Assembly: GCF_000145215.1 (NCBI RefSeq)
Contig: NC_014392.1
Span: forward strand, 2,365,001 to 2,429,000
DNA length: 64,000 nucleotides
DNA from: Caldicellulosiruptor obsidiansis OB47
GTDB taxonomy: Bacteria; Bacillota; Thermoanaerobacteria; Caldicellulosiruptorales; Caldicellulosiruptoraceae
Direction of reading: 5' to 3'
A program made the translations under genes and the position numbers. Below, one piece after another: positions 17,594 to 26,958 of this stretch; the first letter of the stretch is position 1; each line of letters starts with the position of its first letter. The notes under the pieces were generated by a model. That model had not been told where the DNA came from. It made no database searches and was given only the letters and a program-made list of their open reading frames with translations.

Positions 17594-17611
17594 ACCATTT
17601 ATCTTCATAAA

Positions 17612-17696
17612 TGGTGGAGGGGGTTGGATTCGAACCAACGAAGCCTGCGGCAACAGATTTACAGTCTGCCCCCTTTGACCACTTGGGTACCCCTCC
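17612..17696 (-). tRNA. tRNA-Tyr (anticodon GTA)
   Basis: Class II tRNA with a long variable arm, acceptor GGAGGGG/CCCCTCC, anticodon GTA in loop CTGTAAA, and encoded CCA. Confidence 0.95.
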
Positions 17697-17783
17697 ATGT
17701 TTTGCTTTCAATTAAATTTAAAACCGACGCTTTTGTATTTTAGCACACTCTACTTTTCTTTGTCAATACCCATTTTCTTCTCA

Positions 17784-17860
17784 TGGTCGGGGTGAGAGGA
17801 CTTGAACCTCCGGCCCCATGGTCCCAAACCACGTGCTCTACCAAGCTGAGCTACACCCCG
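17784..17860 (-). tRNA. tRNA-Pro (anticodon TGG)
   Basis: A complete cloverleaf with acceptor CGGGGTG/CACCCCG, anticodon TGG, T-loop GGTTCAAGTCC and encoded CCA. First gene of the cluster. An 87-bp gap separates it from tRNA-Tyr. Confidence 0.95.
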
Positions 17861-18013
17861 CCATCAGCATTTATATGATAACATCATTTTTGTTTTTAGT
17901 CAAGAGGTTGAGCACAGGAAATTTTTAACTTCTTTGCTTTCTGCTATGCATGGTATAATTAATAATACCTAACAATGTAAATCAAAATAATAGCATTTGG
18001 AGGAAGAAAGAAA

Positions 18014-18721
18014 ATGCAGCATATCTTTAGCAAAGTCAGAAAAGCGGTAGAAGATTTTGAGATGATAGAAGATGGCGATAAAATAGCGGTTGGGGTATCT
18101 GCCGGAAAAGACAGCCTTACCATGCTCTACACTTTGAGCTTTATGAGAAGATTTTACCCCAAAAAGTTTGATGTTGTTGCCATCACAGTTGACATGGGAT
18201 TTGAAAGCATGGATTTTTTGCCAATCAAAGAATTTTGTGATAAAATAAATGTTGAATTTCACCTTGTTCCATCACAGATAAAACAGATTGTGTTTGACAT
18301 AAGAAAAGAAGAAAACCCCTGCTCGCTTTGTGCAAACCTTCGCCGTGGAATACTTAACTCAACAGCAAAAAGTCTTGGTTGCAACAAGGTGGCGCTTGGT
18401 CATCACTTAGATGATGTGGTTGAAACATTTTTCCTGAGCTTATTTTTCGAAGGAAGAATATACTGTTTTTCGCCAAAGACATACCTTGACAGAACTCAGA
18501 TAACAGTAATTCGACCTATGATTTATGTAAAAGAACATGAGCTGAGATCTGCCGCAAAAAAGCTTGAGCTTCCTGTAATCACAAATCCATGCCCTGCAAA
18601 CGGAAAAACTAACAGGCAAAGAATAAAAGAGTTTGTAAAAAGCTTGAAACAGTTTCACCCTGTAACTAAGGATTTAGTCTTTAATGCTATAAAGAGAAAT
18701 ATATGGGGGTTAAAAGACTAA
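18014..18721 (+). CDS. ttcA: TtcA-like tRNA 2-thiocytidine/PP-loop thiolase
   Basis: A PP-loop ATPase of 235 residues with the adenylating motif GVSAGKDSLTML near residue 28 and a CxxC pair (CSLCANLRRG) near residue 110. ALGHHLDDVVETFF is the family's central motif. TtcA proteins place sulfur on C32 of certain tRNAs using an Fe-S cluster. The assignment between TtcA and related thiolases such as TtuA is by motif pattern only. An extended -10 (TGGTATAAT) lies near 17950 and GGAGG lies 8 nt before the ATG. The gene diverges from the tRNA cluster. The next gene follows by about 40 bp and may be cotranscribed. Confidence 0.82.
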   Translation: MQHIFSKVRKAVEDFEMIEDGDKIAVGVSAGKDSLTMLYTLSFMRRFYPKKFDVVAITVDMGFESMDFLPIKEFCDKINVEFHLVPSQIKQIVFDIRKEENPCSLCANLRRGILNSTAKSLGCNKVALGHHLDDVVETFFLSLFFEGRIYCFSPKTYLDRTQITVIRPMIYVKEHELRSAAKKLELPVITNPCPANGKTNRQRIKEFVKSLKQFHPVTKDLVFNAIKRNIWGLKD

Positions 18722-18763
18722 ACTTTTGAGAGCTTTTTCGACAAAAAAATGGAGGCAAGCTAC

Positions 18764-21400
18764 ATGATGAAAAGGTTTTTAGGTTTTGTGTCATTTGCAA
18801 CAATTTTGTCGCTCGTTTTATCAGCATTTGCAAAGCCGTACACAGAAATCTTGAGATTTAAAACAACACAGCAGATTGCTCCTCGCACGTATTATGAAAA
18901 GTACGAACTTTTGACAGATGAGGGGTTTGTGGATATAAACTGCATAAAGCTTGACCTTATAGATGGTGGATTTGACTTTGACGTGCTAAAGTCAAACGTT
19001 GCAAACACCGGTGATTTTGTCTACAACATGGTGTACAATCAGATTGATAAAAATCCAGTTGCTGCAATAAATGCAAACTTCTTTTACACAAACACCAAGA
19101 CAAACTACAACAAAATCTGGCCAATTGGAATTTCTGTATCAGGTGGCAAGATTCTATCTTCACCAAACATCAAGCAAAATACCTTTCCGGCTTTTGTGTA
19201 CACAAACTCGAATGAAATTCTTTTTGACTATATAAATGGTCTTTCATACAAACTTGTAAATGTGGATTCTGGCTATGAGTTCAAGATTGCACACATAAAC
19301 AAGTTCACAGGTGATTTGACATACCCTATTTTGTTCACAGGCGACTATGTCCAGAAAACTATCGGAAACAAGTACAAGGGAATTGTGGAGCTTATCATAA
19401 AAGATGGCATTATCACAGATATCAGAGAAGAAGCTCCAGCTGTGGCCTTGGATAAGGATGAATATCTTTTAGCTGCAACAGGAAACTATGCAAAAAACCT
19501 AAAAACAAACTTCAAAGTGGGCGACAAGGTGGAAATCAAGATAGACCTTTCAATTCCCCTTGAGAAAATAAAAGCTGCAGCATCTGGTAATACCTTTTTG
19601 TTAAAAGATGGCAATATACCAGCTTTTACACATGAGATTGTAGGAAGGCATCCACGCTCTGCGATTGGCATTGACAAAACTGGTCGATACCTCTATCTTG
19701 TAGCAGTTGACGGTCGAAATGGAAAGAGTATTGGACTTACTCAGAATGAGCTTGCTCTTTTCCTGCAGTCAATTGGTATATGGACAGCCATAAACCTTGA
19801 TGGCGGGTATTCCACACAGCTTATTGCAAAGGACAATGATGGAAACTTCAAAGCCTTTTACAGTACAGGCGAGACCCGAAAAGTTTTTGATTCTATAGCA
19901 GCTTTTTATAAATACAGAGATGATAAAATTTCCACATTTTATATAGACTGTCCTAACAAGGTCTTTGCAGGCGAAGAGTATCCTATAAAGGTTTTTGCAA
20001 AGGACAGATTCTACAACACAATCACATATGACGCTGTATATTTGAAAGTATACCAGGATGCTTATGAGATAGACATAAAAGATGGCATCTTCACACCTTA
20101 CAAAGATGGCGTGGTGACAGTATCCTGTGTGTATGAGGATGTATACCAGAAAGTTTTTGCCCAAAAAAAGATTTCTGTGTACAAACCAGAAATTTTGACA
20201 TCAGACAAAAAACAACTCTGGCTTTTACCAGGGGAGTCTGAAACGTTAAGATTTTATATAAAAGATAAGCTTGGTCACTTTAAAGAGATAGATTCAAGAA
20301 AAGTTCAAGCAGAAGAAAATCCTGCTTTTGAGTTCAAAGACGGAGTTTTTAGAGCAAAATCTAACTTTCGAGGCTTTGTAACATTTATTTACAAAGATTT
20401 AAAATGCAGTATACCAGTTGGGATAGGTCAAATTACACAGCTTCTACGGTCGTTTGATTATCTTGCCTTGAGCTGGCCAAAAGGTATTTCGATGTTTCTT
20501 TCATCAAAGAACAAGACACAGGGAAAATATTCAAACAAGATATACTTCAGCGTCTCATCAACAAAAGGCAAAAGTTTCAAGCTTGATTTTAAAACCCCTG
20601 TTGACCTTACAAATATAAGTAAAATTTCATTTGACCTTTGCGCGAAAAACGTCAAAGTCTACCTTGGATTTAAAATGCCAAATGGCACGCAAAAAGAGGT
20701 TGAGATTGCGCAGCTTAAAAGCGACAATTTCAAAAGCTATTCCTTAAATGTAGAGAGTTACAAAACCTTAGACTATATTCTTCTCATTCCGCAAAAGACG
20801 CAGGGTTACATCTGGATTGACAATCTGAGGGGCAATATTGTAAATCTACCTCCTGTTGAAGCTATAAACCAGTATATTGCAAAGTTTGATGAGAAGCTTG
20901 CAAAATCGTCTGTTATTTTCCTGACAAAGAGTTTTGAAAGCCTACCAAGCGACATTAAGAAAAAGGTAGAATCAAACCTTGGCAGTTATTTGAAATGCTA
21001 CAGTCTCGAAAAAGACAATCCACCATATGAAAAGAACGAAAAGTTCAATATAGTATTCTTAAGAACAAAAAGTGGTTCGATTTTGGATTTTTCATATTAT
21101 CAATGGATGAGGATTAAAAATCTATCAGCTGAAAAAAAATCATTGATTGTTGTTTTAGACATACCATTTGAAAGTCTCAGGCAAGATGAAAAGGATATAC
21201 TCATAAGACTTTTAAAATCAAGAAAAGCACCTTCAATGATCATCTGCACTACAAACGACTACACTTATGTTGAAAGATACGATACTCTTTATATCGGTTA
21301 TGCATCAACAAATGACCTGCTTGCAAAATCAAGTGCAAAAAGTGTAAACCTTGCATGTGATGTTGAGAAAGGATACATTTATCTTGCAAGAGGGTATTAA
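18764..21400 (+). CDS. Large secreted protein with NAGPA (phosphodiester glycosidase) domain
   Basis: An 878-residue exported protein. A signal peptide (MMKRFLGFVSFATILSLVL, ending AFA) opens it. The NAGPA domain follows to about residue 380, with AAINANFFYT, RHPRSAIGIDKTG and the signature NLDGGYSTQ. Ig-like or beta-sandwich segments (KVFAGEEYPIKVFAKDRF, LLPGESETLRFYIKD) and a C-terminal region with YIWIDNLRG come next. The family cleaves GlcNAc-alpha-phosphodiesters and is often linked to exopolysaccharide or wall glycans. ATG at 18764 was chosen because GGAGG precedes it. An ATG at 18749 lies before that site. The C-terminal ~180 residues are not recognised. Confidence 0.82.
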   Translation: MMKRFLGFVSFATILSLVLSAFAKPYTEILRFKTTQQIAPRTYYEKYELLTDEGFVDINCIKLDLIDGGFDFDVLKSNVANTGDFVYNMVYNQIDKNPVAAINANFFYTNTKTNYNKIWPIGISVSGGKILSSPNIKQNTFPAFVYTNSNEILFDYINGLSYKLVNVDSGYEFKIAHINKFTGDLTYPILFTGDYVQKTIGNKYKGIVELIIKDGIITDIREEAPAVALDKDEYLLAATGNYAKNLKTNFKVGDKVEIKIDLSIPLEKIKAAASGNTFLLKDGNIPAFTHEIVGRHPRSAIGIDKTGRYLYLVAVDGRNGKSIGLTQNELALFLQSIGIWTAINLDGGYSTQLIAKDNDGNFKAFYSTGETRKVFDSIAAFYKYRDDKISTFYIDCPNKVFAGEEYPIKVFAKDRFYNTITYDAVYLKVYQDAYEIDIKDGIFTPYKDGVVTVSCVYEDVYQKVFAQKKISVYKPEILTSDKKQLWLLPGESETLRFYIKDKLGHFKEIDSRKVQAEENPAFEFKDGVFRAKSNFRGFVTFIYKDLKCSIPVGIGQITQLLRSFDYLALSWPKGISMFLSSKNKTQGKYSNKIYFSVSSTKGKSFKLDFKTPVDLTNISKISFDLCAKNVKVYLGFKMPNGTQKEVEIAQLKSDNFKSYSLNVESYKTLDYILLIPQKTQGYIWIDNLRGNIVNLPPVEAINQYIAKFDEKLAKSSVIFLTKSFESLPSDIKKKVESNLGSYLKCYSLEKDNPPYEKNEKFNIVFLRTKSGSILDFSYYQWMRIKNLSAEKKSLIVVLDIPFESLRQDEKDILIRLLKSRKAPSMIICTTNDYTYVERYDTLYIGYASTNDLLAKSSAKSVNLACDVEKGYIYLARGY

Positions 21401-21402
21401 AA

Positions 21403-21442
21403 AACAAAAGGTCCAGACAAAGCGTTTGGACCTTTTTGTTTT
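21403..21442. terminator. Bidirectional terminator between NAGPA gene and spoIVA
   Basis: AAACAAAAGGTCCA pairs with TGGACCTTTTTGTTT. T runs follow on both strands. It overlaps the last codon of spoIVA. Confidence 0.82.
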
Positions 21443-22916
21443 AAAGGATTATGAGAATAAATCCTCCACTTCCTTCGTTTATAATCCTCTGCAAAGTCTC
21501 TCTGAGCTTTTCTTGACTGTCTTCTGGTACCCTTAAAAGCTTATTTTGAAGTCCTTCTTTCACAAGCTCATGAAGCGATTTTCCAAATATGTTTGACTCC
21601 CAAATCTTTTTTGGGTCATCTTCAAACTCTTTCATCAAAAAGTTCACAAGCTCTTCGCTCTGTTTTTCTGTTCCAACAATTGGTGACACCTCTGTCTCGA
21701 CTTCCACTCTTATAATGTGCAAAGATGGTGCAGAAGCCTTGAGTCTTACACCAAAACTGTTTCCTCTCTTGACTATTTCGGGTGTCTCAAGTTTGAGCTC
21801 ATCTAAAGCAGGTGCAACAATGCCGTATCCCTTTTCTTTTGCTTCTTCAAGAGCATCTTTTAATTTATCATACTCTTTCTTTATCTGTGAAAGGTCACAC
21901 AGAAGTCTTACAAGATGATGTTCACCTTTTATTTCAAACCCGGTTGCTTCTTCAATTATCTTGAACAAAAGCCCTTCTTTAAAATAAATTGAAAGTTCAC
22001 TTTTTCCATCTCCCAAATTTATCCCTATAACCTCACACCTGTCAATCTGGGGATGTTGTTTCAAAATCTCAAGTTGGTCTGTTATATCTCTTATTTTGTC
22101 AAGCTTTTCTGCATAGTCCTTTATCTTTTCATAAACCTCTTTTTTGAGCCAGGACTCGTTTTCTAACTCTTCAAACCATCTTGGCAGGTTGATTTTAACC
22201 TCAACAACAGGAAACTCAAACAGTACTGTCTCTAAAATTCTCTTTACATCCTCAATCTGCATCTGAAGACAGTTGACAATTAAAACTGGCATTTTGTACT
22301 TCTCTTCAAGCTCTTTTTTGAGCTCCTGCGTGTCAGGTGAGTAAGGTTTTGCAGTGTTGAGAACAATCACAAATGGTTTGTTGATTTGTTTTAATTCCTC
22401 AACCACTCTCTCTTCTGCCTTTATGTAGTTTTCTCTTGGTATATCTGTAATAGTACCATCTGTTGTAACAACTATTCCAATTGTTGAATGGTCCTGGATA
22501 ACCTTTTTAGTGCCAATCTCTGCTGCCTCTTCAAACGGGATTGGCTTTTCAAACCACGGTGTTGTAACCATGCGCGGATGATTTTCTTCCAGATGTCCCA
22601 TTGCACCTTCTACAAGGTACCCAACGCAGTCAACAAGACGTACCTTTAACCTCGCACCGCTTGATAGCAAAATTTCAACAGCTTCATTAGGCACAAACTT
22701 GGGCTCTGTTGTCATTATAGTTTTGCCCTGGGCGCTTTGTGGAAGTTCATCCTTTGTTCTCTCTTTTTTATACTCATCTTCAATGTTTGGAATTACAAAA
22801 AGGTCCATGAATCTTTTTATGAAGGTTGACTTTCCTGTTCTGACAGGTCCAACAACACCAATGTAAATGTCACCATTTGTCCTTTTTGCTATCTCTCTAT
22901 AGATATCAGTATCCAT
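21441..22916 (-). CDS. spoIVA: Stage IV sporulation protein A (spore coat morphogenetic ATPase)
   Basis: A 491-residue protein. The Walker A motif GPVRTGKSTF is near residue 20, followed by the SpoIVA-specific TMTTEPKFVPNEAVEI-like segment (KTIMTTEPKFVPNEAVE) and VRLVDCVGYLVEGAMGH. SpoIVA polymerises with ATP hydrolysis to form the coat base around the forespore. The length fits the family's ~490. ATG at 22916 was chosen because AGGGGG lies 13-18 nt upstream. A TTG at 22940 would lie before that site. No coat genes are nearby. Confidence 0.93.
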   Translation of the reverse strand: MDTDIYREIAKRTNGDIYIGVVGPVRTGKSTFIKRFMDLFVIPNIEDEYKKERTKDELPQSAQGKTIMTTEPKFVPNEAVEILLSSGARLKVRLVDCVGYLVEGAMGHLEENHPRMVTTPWFEKPIPFEEAAEIGTKKVIQDHSTIGIVVTTDGTITDIPRENYIKAEERVVEELKQINKPFVIVLNTAKPYSPDTQELKKELEEKYKMPVLIVNCLQMQIEDVKRILETVLFEFPVVEVKINLPRWFEELENESWLKKEVYEKIKDYAEKLDKIRDITDQLEILKQHPQIDRCEVIGINLGDGKSELSIYFKEGLLFKIIEEATGFEIKGEHHLVRLLCDLSQIKKEYDKLKDALEEAKEKGYGIVAPALDELKLETPEIVKRGNSFGVRLKASAPSLHIIRVEVETEVSPIVGTEKQSEELVNFLMKEFEDDPKKIWESNIFGKSLHELVKEGLQNKLLRVPEDSQEKLRETLQRIINEGSGGFILIIL

Positions 22917-23005
22917 CAAAATATCTTTCCCCCTACGCAATTTTAAATGGACTTGTCAGTAAAAATATATTTTTGTTGCGGGGGAAATATTACAAGATTT
23001 AACCT

Positions 23006-23725
23006 TTACTTTGTTTTTTGCCTTGAAATCATATTTGACCTTATCATCAAGACTAAGAATACCAAAATATATACAAAGCTTAAAGCAATAGGAATAACCT
23101 CATTTTGAGTTTTTAACCCTTCTTTAAGAATTTCTTCAACCAAGTCTTTTAAAACCTCAGACGAAACAATCACCAAAATTAATGTTGTGGCAATGAAAAA
23201 GAGTCTTATATTTATTCTATTAGAAAGCTTAAACACAAAGTAGCCCAAAAGTACAGCTGCAAATATCCCCAAACCAATCCCGTAGAATAAAGTTAAGGAT
23301 TTATCCTTGGAAAATGAAGCCAATGAAAATATTACCAGTTCTGCTCCTTCCCGTAAAACATTTACAAGAGATAGGAGAAAAATACCATATGAATATTTTT
23401 GGAAATTAATAACCTTTTCATAAGTCTGCTGTTTTAAATCCCTTTTCTGATATTTGATAGCTAAAGCTAAAAACCATGTAATTAGAATCACCAGTAAAGC
23501 TTTTAATGCTATCTCAACTCCCTCAAAGGACTCTTCCAAGCTCTCATAAAAGGCAAATACACTAATACCAAGCAGTGCACTCAAAACAATCCCTAATACC
23601 AGCCCAATATTCAAACTCTTTAGTAAATCCTTTTGGTTAAGCTTTTGAATAACCCCAATTATCACAGCAATTACGAGAATTATCTCAAAAACCTCTCTAA
23701 AAGCAATTACAAATCCTTGAACCAT
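23006..23725 (-). CDS. FTR1-family iron permease
   Basis: A 239-residue membrane protein with about seven hydrophobic segments and two REXXE iron motifs: FREVFE at residues 9-14 and LREGAE near residue 130. This is the FTR1/EfeU permease family, which imports iron. No EfeO/EfeB partner is adjacent. An AT-rich palindrome at about 23751-23770 looks like a Fur-type site, so iron control is likely. Confidence 0.88.
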   Translation of the reverse strand: MVQGFVIAFREVFEIILVIAVIIGVIQKLNQKDLLKSLNIGLVLGIVLSALLGISVFAFYESLEESFEGVEIALKALLVILITWFLALAIKYQKRDLKQQTYEKVINFQKYSYGIFLLSLVNVLREGAELVIFSLASFSKDKSLTLFYGIGLGIFAAVLLGYFVFKLSNRINIRLFFIATTLILVIVSSEVLKDLVEEILKEGLKTQNEVIPIALSFVYILVFLVLMIRSNMISRQKTK

Positions 23726-23750
23726 ACCAAAAACTCCTTACTATGTTTTT

Positions 23751-23770
23751 GAAATTGATTTTCATTTTCA
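23751..23770. promoter_or_regulatory. Fur-like operator upstream of FTR1 gene
   Basis: TGAAATTGATTTCATTTTCA contains the palindrome TGAAAT-N2-ATTTCA, 26-45 bp before the start codon. It resembles overlapping hexamers of Fur boxes but is not an exact match. Promoter elements could not be placed confidently. Confidence 0.45.
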
Positions 23771-23839
23771 ATTATAAAGCAATTTAATGTTAATGTCAAG
23801 TATTTCTATATGAATAGTAAAGTTTTCTTGCATAATAAA

Positions 23840-23861
23840 AAGGGCTTATTTCCAAGCCCTT
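23840..23861 (-). terminator. Terminator after the FMN dehydrogenase gene
   Basis: AAGGGCTT pairs with AAGCCCTT around a 6-nt loop. TTTATTAT follows on the minus strand. Confidence 0.75.
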
Positions 23862-23869
23862 AGCAACAA

Positions 23870-24904
23870 TTATTCTACTAAAATTATCATTATATATATA
23901 ACCTTCCCATCGATACTTTTTATATCTTTGCATCCTGTTAAAATCATGGCTTGTTTTAGCTCTTGAGCTATTTTTTCTAAAATGAGTTTCACTCCTTCTT
24001 TACCACCGCCAAAAGCTGCATGAATGATTGGTCTTCCTACTAACACTGCATCTGCCCCCAGAGCCAAATACTTCAAAACATCAACACCAGATCTTACCCC
24101 TCCATCAGCAAAGATTAAAATCTTACCCTTTACTTTTTCAGCAATTCGCGGTAGCACTTCTGCAACACCCGGTGTATGATCTAAAATCCTACCCCCATGG
24201 TTGGATACTACAATTGCGCTTGCTCCAACTTCCAAAGCAATTTCTGCTTCGTCCTCTGTCATGATCCCTTTTAATATGAGTGGAAGGCTTGATGAAGAAA
24301 TAAGAGCTTTTAATTCTTCTTTTGTTTTTGGACCAACAGGCTGGCCCATTAGCGCCATTGTAATAAGCCCTGCGCCGTCAATGTCTATCCCAACAGCTAA
24401 AGCTCCTGCATCTTCTGCTTCTTTTATTCTTTTTATTATTTGGTCATTACTCCTTGGCTTTATGATAGCAATTCCATGCCCATTTTCGTTTCTTATAGCC
24501 TTTAGGCCTGACTCATAAAATACAGGATCACCGCCATCTCCACACATCCCTATGGTCCCTGCTTCTTTGCTTCCTGATATTACCATTTGAATAAAGTCTT
24601 CCTCAGAAATTCTTCCTCCCATATTATAGCTCGAACCTGTTATAGGTGCCGCTAAAATAGGCATATCTAATTTTTTCCCAAACATTTCTACGCAAATATC
24701 TGGTTCTTTTGCGTCATGAATAGTTCTTAAATTTAATCTTATTTTTGAAAGTGCCTCAACATTTGCAACAAATGAGCTTCCTGTACCTATACCACCCATT
24801 CCAGGTACTTCTCCACGGCATGCTTTTCCATCACAGATTGGACAAACTCTGCAATAACCTTTTAACATTTCTCTTGCTTTTTCCCTGATTTCTTTGATTG
24901 TCAT
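23870..24904 (-). CDS. FMN-dependent alpha-hydroxy-acid dehydrogenase-like protein
   Basis: A TIM-barrel flavoprotein of 344 residues in the glycolate/lactate oxidase family. PILAAPITGSSYN is the first FMN strand. LILKGIMTEDEAEIALEVGASAIVVSNHGGR holds the barrel Lys and the catalytic-region SNHGGR, and FADGGVRSGVDVLKYLALGADAVLVGRP is the phosphate-binding end. An unusual Cys-rich start, YCRVCPICDGKACRGE, precedes the barrel and could bind a metal or Fe-S cluster. Lactate or glycolate could be the substrate. The pyruvate-linked cstA-LytST genes lie next to it, though a terminator separates them. The barrel also resembles type 2 IPP isomerase. Confidence 0.78.
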   Translation of the reverse strand: MTIKEIREKAREMLKGYCRVCPICDGKACRGEVPGMGGIGTGSSFVANVEALSKIRLNLRTIHDAKEPDICVEMFGKKLDMPILAAPITGSSYNMGGRISEEDFIQMVISGSKEAGTIGMCGDGGDPVFYESGLKAIRNENGHGIAIIKPRSNDQIIKRIKEAEDAGALAVGIDIDGAGLITMALMGQPVGPKTKEELKALISSSSLPLILKGIMTEDEAEIALEVGASAIVVSNHGGRILDHTPGVAEVLPRIAEKVKGKILIFADGGVRSGVDVLKYLALGADAVLVGRPIIHAAFGGGKEGVKLILEKIAQELKQAMILTGCKDIKSIDGKVIYIMIILVE

Positions 24905-24958
24905 ATCAAGTTTAACCCCCTTGCAAAAAATTAGTTAAGTTTTGAATTTATGAAACAA

Positions 24959-24991
24959 AAGGCTGCCCTTCTGCAATTTACGGACAGCCTT
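24959..24991 (-). terminator. Terminator after cstA
   Basis: AAGGCTG pairs with CAGCCTT, extended by two more pairs past a mismatch. TTTTGTTT follows on the minus strand. It lies 24 bp after the cstA stop. Confidence 0.75.
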
Positions 24992-25014
24992 AGAGATTTT
25001 CTAACAATATTCTG

Positions 25015-26814
25015 CTAAAAGTTCTGTTTATTTTCCAAAGCTAACTCTGCTTTTCGTGTCTTTGATAATATGCTTATCCACTTTATAACTGAACTTACCA
25101 TGATAATGATTGCCAAAATCATAAGAGTAATTACTAATACAGCAGGTACCATTTGTTTTTGAGGCAGGTATACATTAAATACATTTGTAATTCCAGCATT
25201 CAATACAGTTATGAACAGGAAAGTCATTGGTAAGAAGGTGGTCAGTGCATATATCTTCTTCTTGCTTCTTTGCAAGATCATAGTAGTGCCAATTGCCAAA
25301 GCCAATGCACCAATGGTCTGATTAGCTACACCAAACACTGGCCATATTGTTTTAATATCACCACCGTAGATGAGATAGCCCCATGCAAAAGAAACAGCTG
25401 CGCTAAGTAATACAGTCAATCCAACTGACTTGTTTTCTTTAATTGGCGAATAAATCATTCCAAGTAAATCTTGTGCAATATATCTTGCAACACGTGTCCC
25501 TGCGTCGATTGTTGTTAGAATAAACAAAGCTTCAAACATGATTGCAAATTGGTACCAATAAGCCATCAAGTGCCTAAGTCCACCAATTCTTGAGAATATA
25601 TCTGCCATTCCTACTGCTAAAGTAACAGCTCCACCTGGTCTTCCTGCAAGTTCTTCTCCTACAAGTTTTGAAAGCTGTGGAAGATGAACAATTTGCATAT
25701 TAAGTTTCTGGAAAATTTCTGGCTTTGTATTGATAGCAAAATAATCGCCGGGCATCAAGGTTGTTGCAGCAATCAACGCCATTAATGCAACAAAAGCCTC
25801 TGTCAGCATTCCTCCAAATCCTACAAGTTTTATGTCTTTTTCATTAGCTATCAGCTTTGGAGTCGTACCAGAACTAATTAACGCATGAAAACCAGAAATT
25901 GCGCCGCACGCAATTGTAATGCATATAAACGGCCAAACCTTACCGTTTATAATAGGTCCTCCACCATTGATAAATTGTGTAACAGCTGGCATATGTATAC
26001 GCGGATTTACAATTATAATACCAATAGCTAACAGTAAAATAGTTCCTATTTTCATATATGAGCTCAAATAATCTCTTGGCGCAAGAAGTAACCATACTGG
26101 TAAGGCTGCGGCTAAAAAGCCATATAAAGGCAATAAAATTTCTAATGTCTTGTCAGAGAGCATTAAATAAGAACCTAATGGAGAATTTTTGACGTAAGGT
26201 CCTACCACTACGGCTAATAATATCAATATAACACCAATCAAAGAAGCTTCTGCTATTCTGCCAGGGCGAAGTTTGTGCATATAAATGCCTATGAAAATAG
26301 CAATTGGAATTGTCATGCCGATAGTAAATACACCCCATGGATTTTTAAACAAAGCATTTACCACCACAAGACCCAGCCCAGCCATTGTTAAGATAATTAA
26401 AAAGAACATTGCTATTGCAGTTGCAACACTTGTAACAGGTCCAACCTCTTTTTTAGCTATCTCTGACAAGCTTTTCCCATCGTGTCTAATTGAAGCAAAT
26501 AAAACAACCATATCATGGACTGCACCTGCAAGAACCGCACCAATCAAAATCCACAAAGTTCCCGGCAAATACCCAAACTGAGCAGCCAAAACTGGTCCAA
26601 CCAAAGGACCTGCACCAGCTATTGCAGCAAAGTGATGCCCAAATACAATCCATTTGTTCATAGGGACGTAGTCTTTCCCATCATAGTGCCTTTTTGCTGG
26701 TGTCTCTCTTGAGCTATCCAAAACTAATACTTTGGCAGCTAAAAAGCTCCCATAGAAGCGATAAGCTAAAACTAAAATAAGGGCTGCTGCAATTATCAAC
26801 TCAAGTGCACTCAA
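25015..26814 (-). CDS. cstA: CstA-family carbon-starvation/pyruvate transporter
   Basis: A 599-residue membrane protein with more than a dozen hydrophobic segments. Family hallmarks are KHYDGKDYVPMNKWIVFGHHFAAIAGAGP (read in parts), GPVLAAQFGYLPG, SGFHALISSGTTPK and the terminal TTIDAGTRVARY. E. coli CstA and BtsT take up pyruvate (and peptides). The neighbouring LytS/LytR-type pair is typical of pyruvate-sensing control of such transporters. It is monocistronic with its own terminator, and the regulators are upstream in the same direction. Confidence 0.92.
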   Translation of the reverse strand: MSALELIIAAALILVLAYRFYGSFLAAKVLVLDSSRETPAKRHYDGKDYVPMNKWIVFGHHFAAIAGAGPLVGPVLAAQFGYLPGTLWILIGAVLAGAVHDMVVLFASIRHDGKSLSEIAKKEVGPVTSVATAIAMFFLIILTMAGLGLVVVNALFKNPWGVFTIGMTIPIAIFIGIYMHKLRPGRIAEASLIGVILILLAVVVGPYVKNSPLGSYLMLSDKTLEILLPLYGFLAAALPVWLLLAPRDYLSSYMKIGTILLLAIGIIIVNPRIHMPAVTQFINGGGPIINGKVWPFICITIACGAISGFHALISSGTTPKLIANEKDIKLVGFGGMLTEAFVALMALIAATTLMPGDYFAINTKPEIFQKLNMQIVHLPQLSKLVGEELAGRPGGAVTLAVGMADIFSRIGGLRHLMAYWYQFAIMFEALFILTTIDAGTRVARYIAQDLLGMIYSPIKENKSVGLTVLLSAAVSFAWGYLIYGGDIKTIWPVFGVANQTIGALALAIGTTMILQRSKKKIYALTTFLPMTFLFITVLNAGITNVFNVYLPQKQMVPAVLVITLMILAIIIMVSSVIKWISILSKTRKAELALENKQNF

Positions 26815-26921
26815 GCTTCCTCCACTCCTTGACTTTTATCTTTCATTCTGTTTAGTTACATTTTATAATGCAGCCCTTATTTAAAAAATAAATTTGTAAT
26901 AAAATGCTGAATTTTTGTATT

Positions 26922-26937
26922 AAATAGCGTGAAATAG
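26922..26937 (-). promoter_or_regulatory. Possible LytTR direct-repeat site upstream of cstA
   Basis: The hexamer AAATAG occurs twice at a 10-bp spacing (26922-26927, 26932-26937) in the cstA upstream region. LytTR regulators bind direct repeats, but the usual spacing is longer, so this is only a candidate. Confidence 0.25.
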
Positions 26938-26958
26938 TGCATAAAATGAAATAAAAAA

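Noticed and set aside
23006-23725. Part of an EfeUOB system
   Set aside because: No EfeO or EfeB gene is adjacent. Only the permease can be supported.
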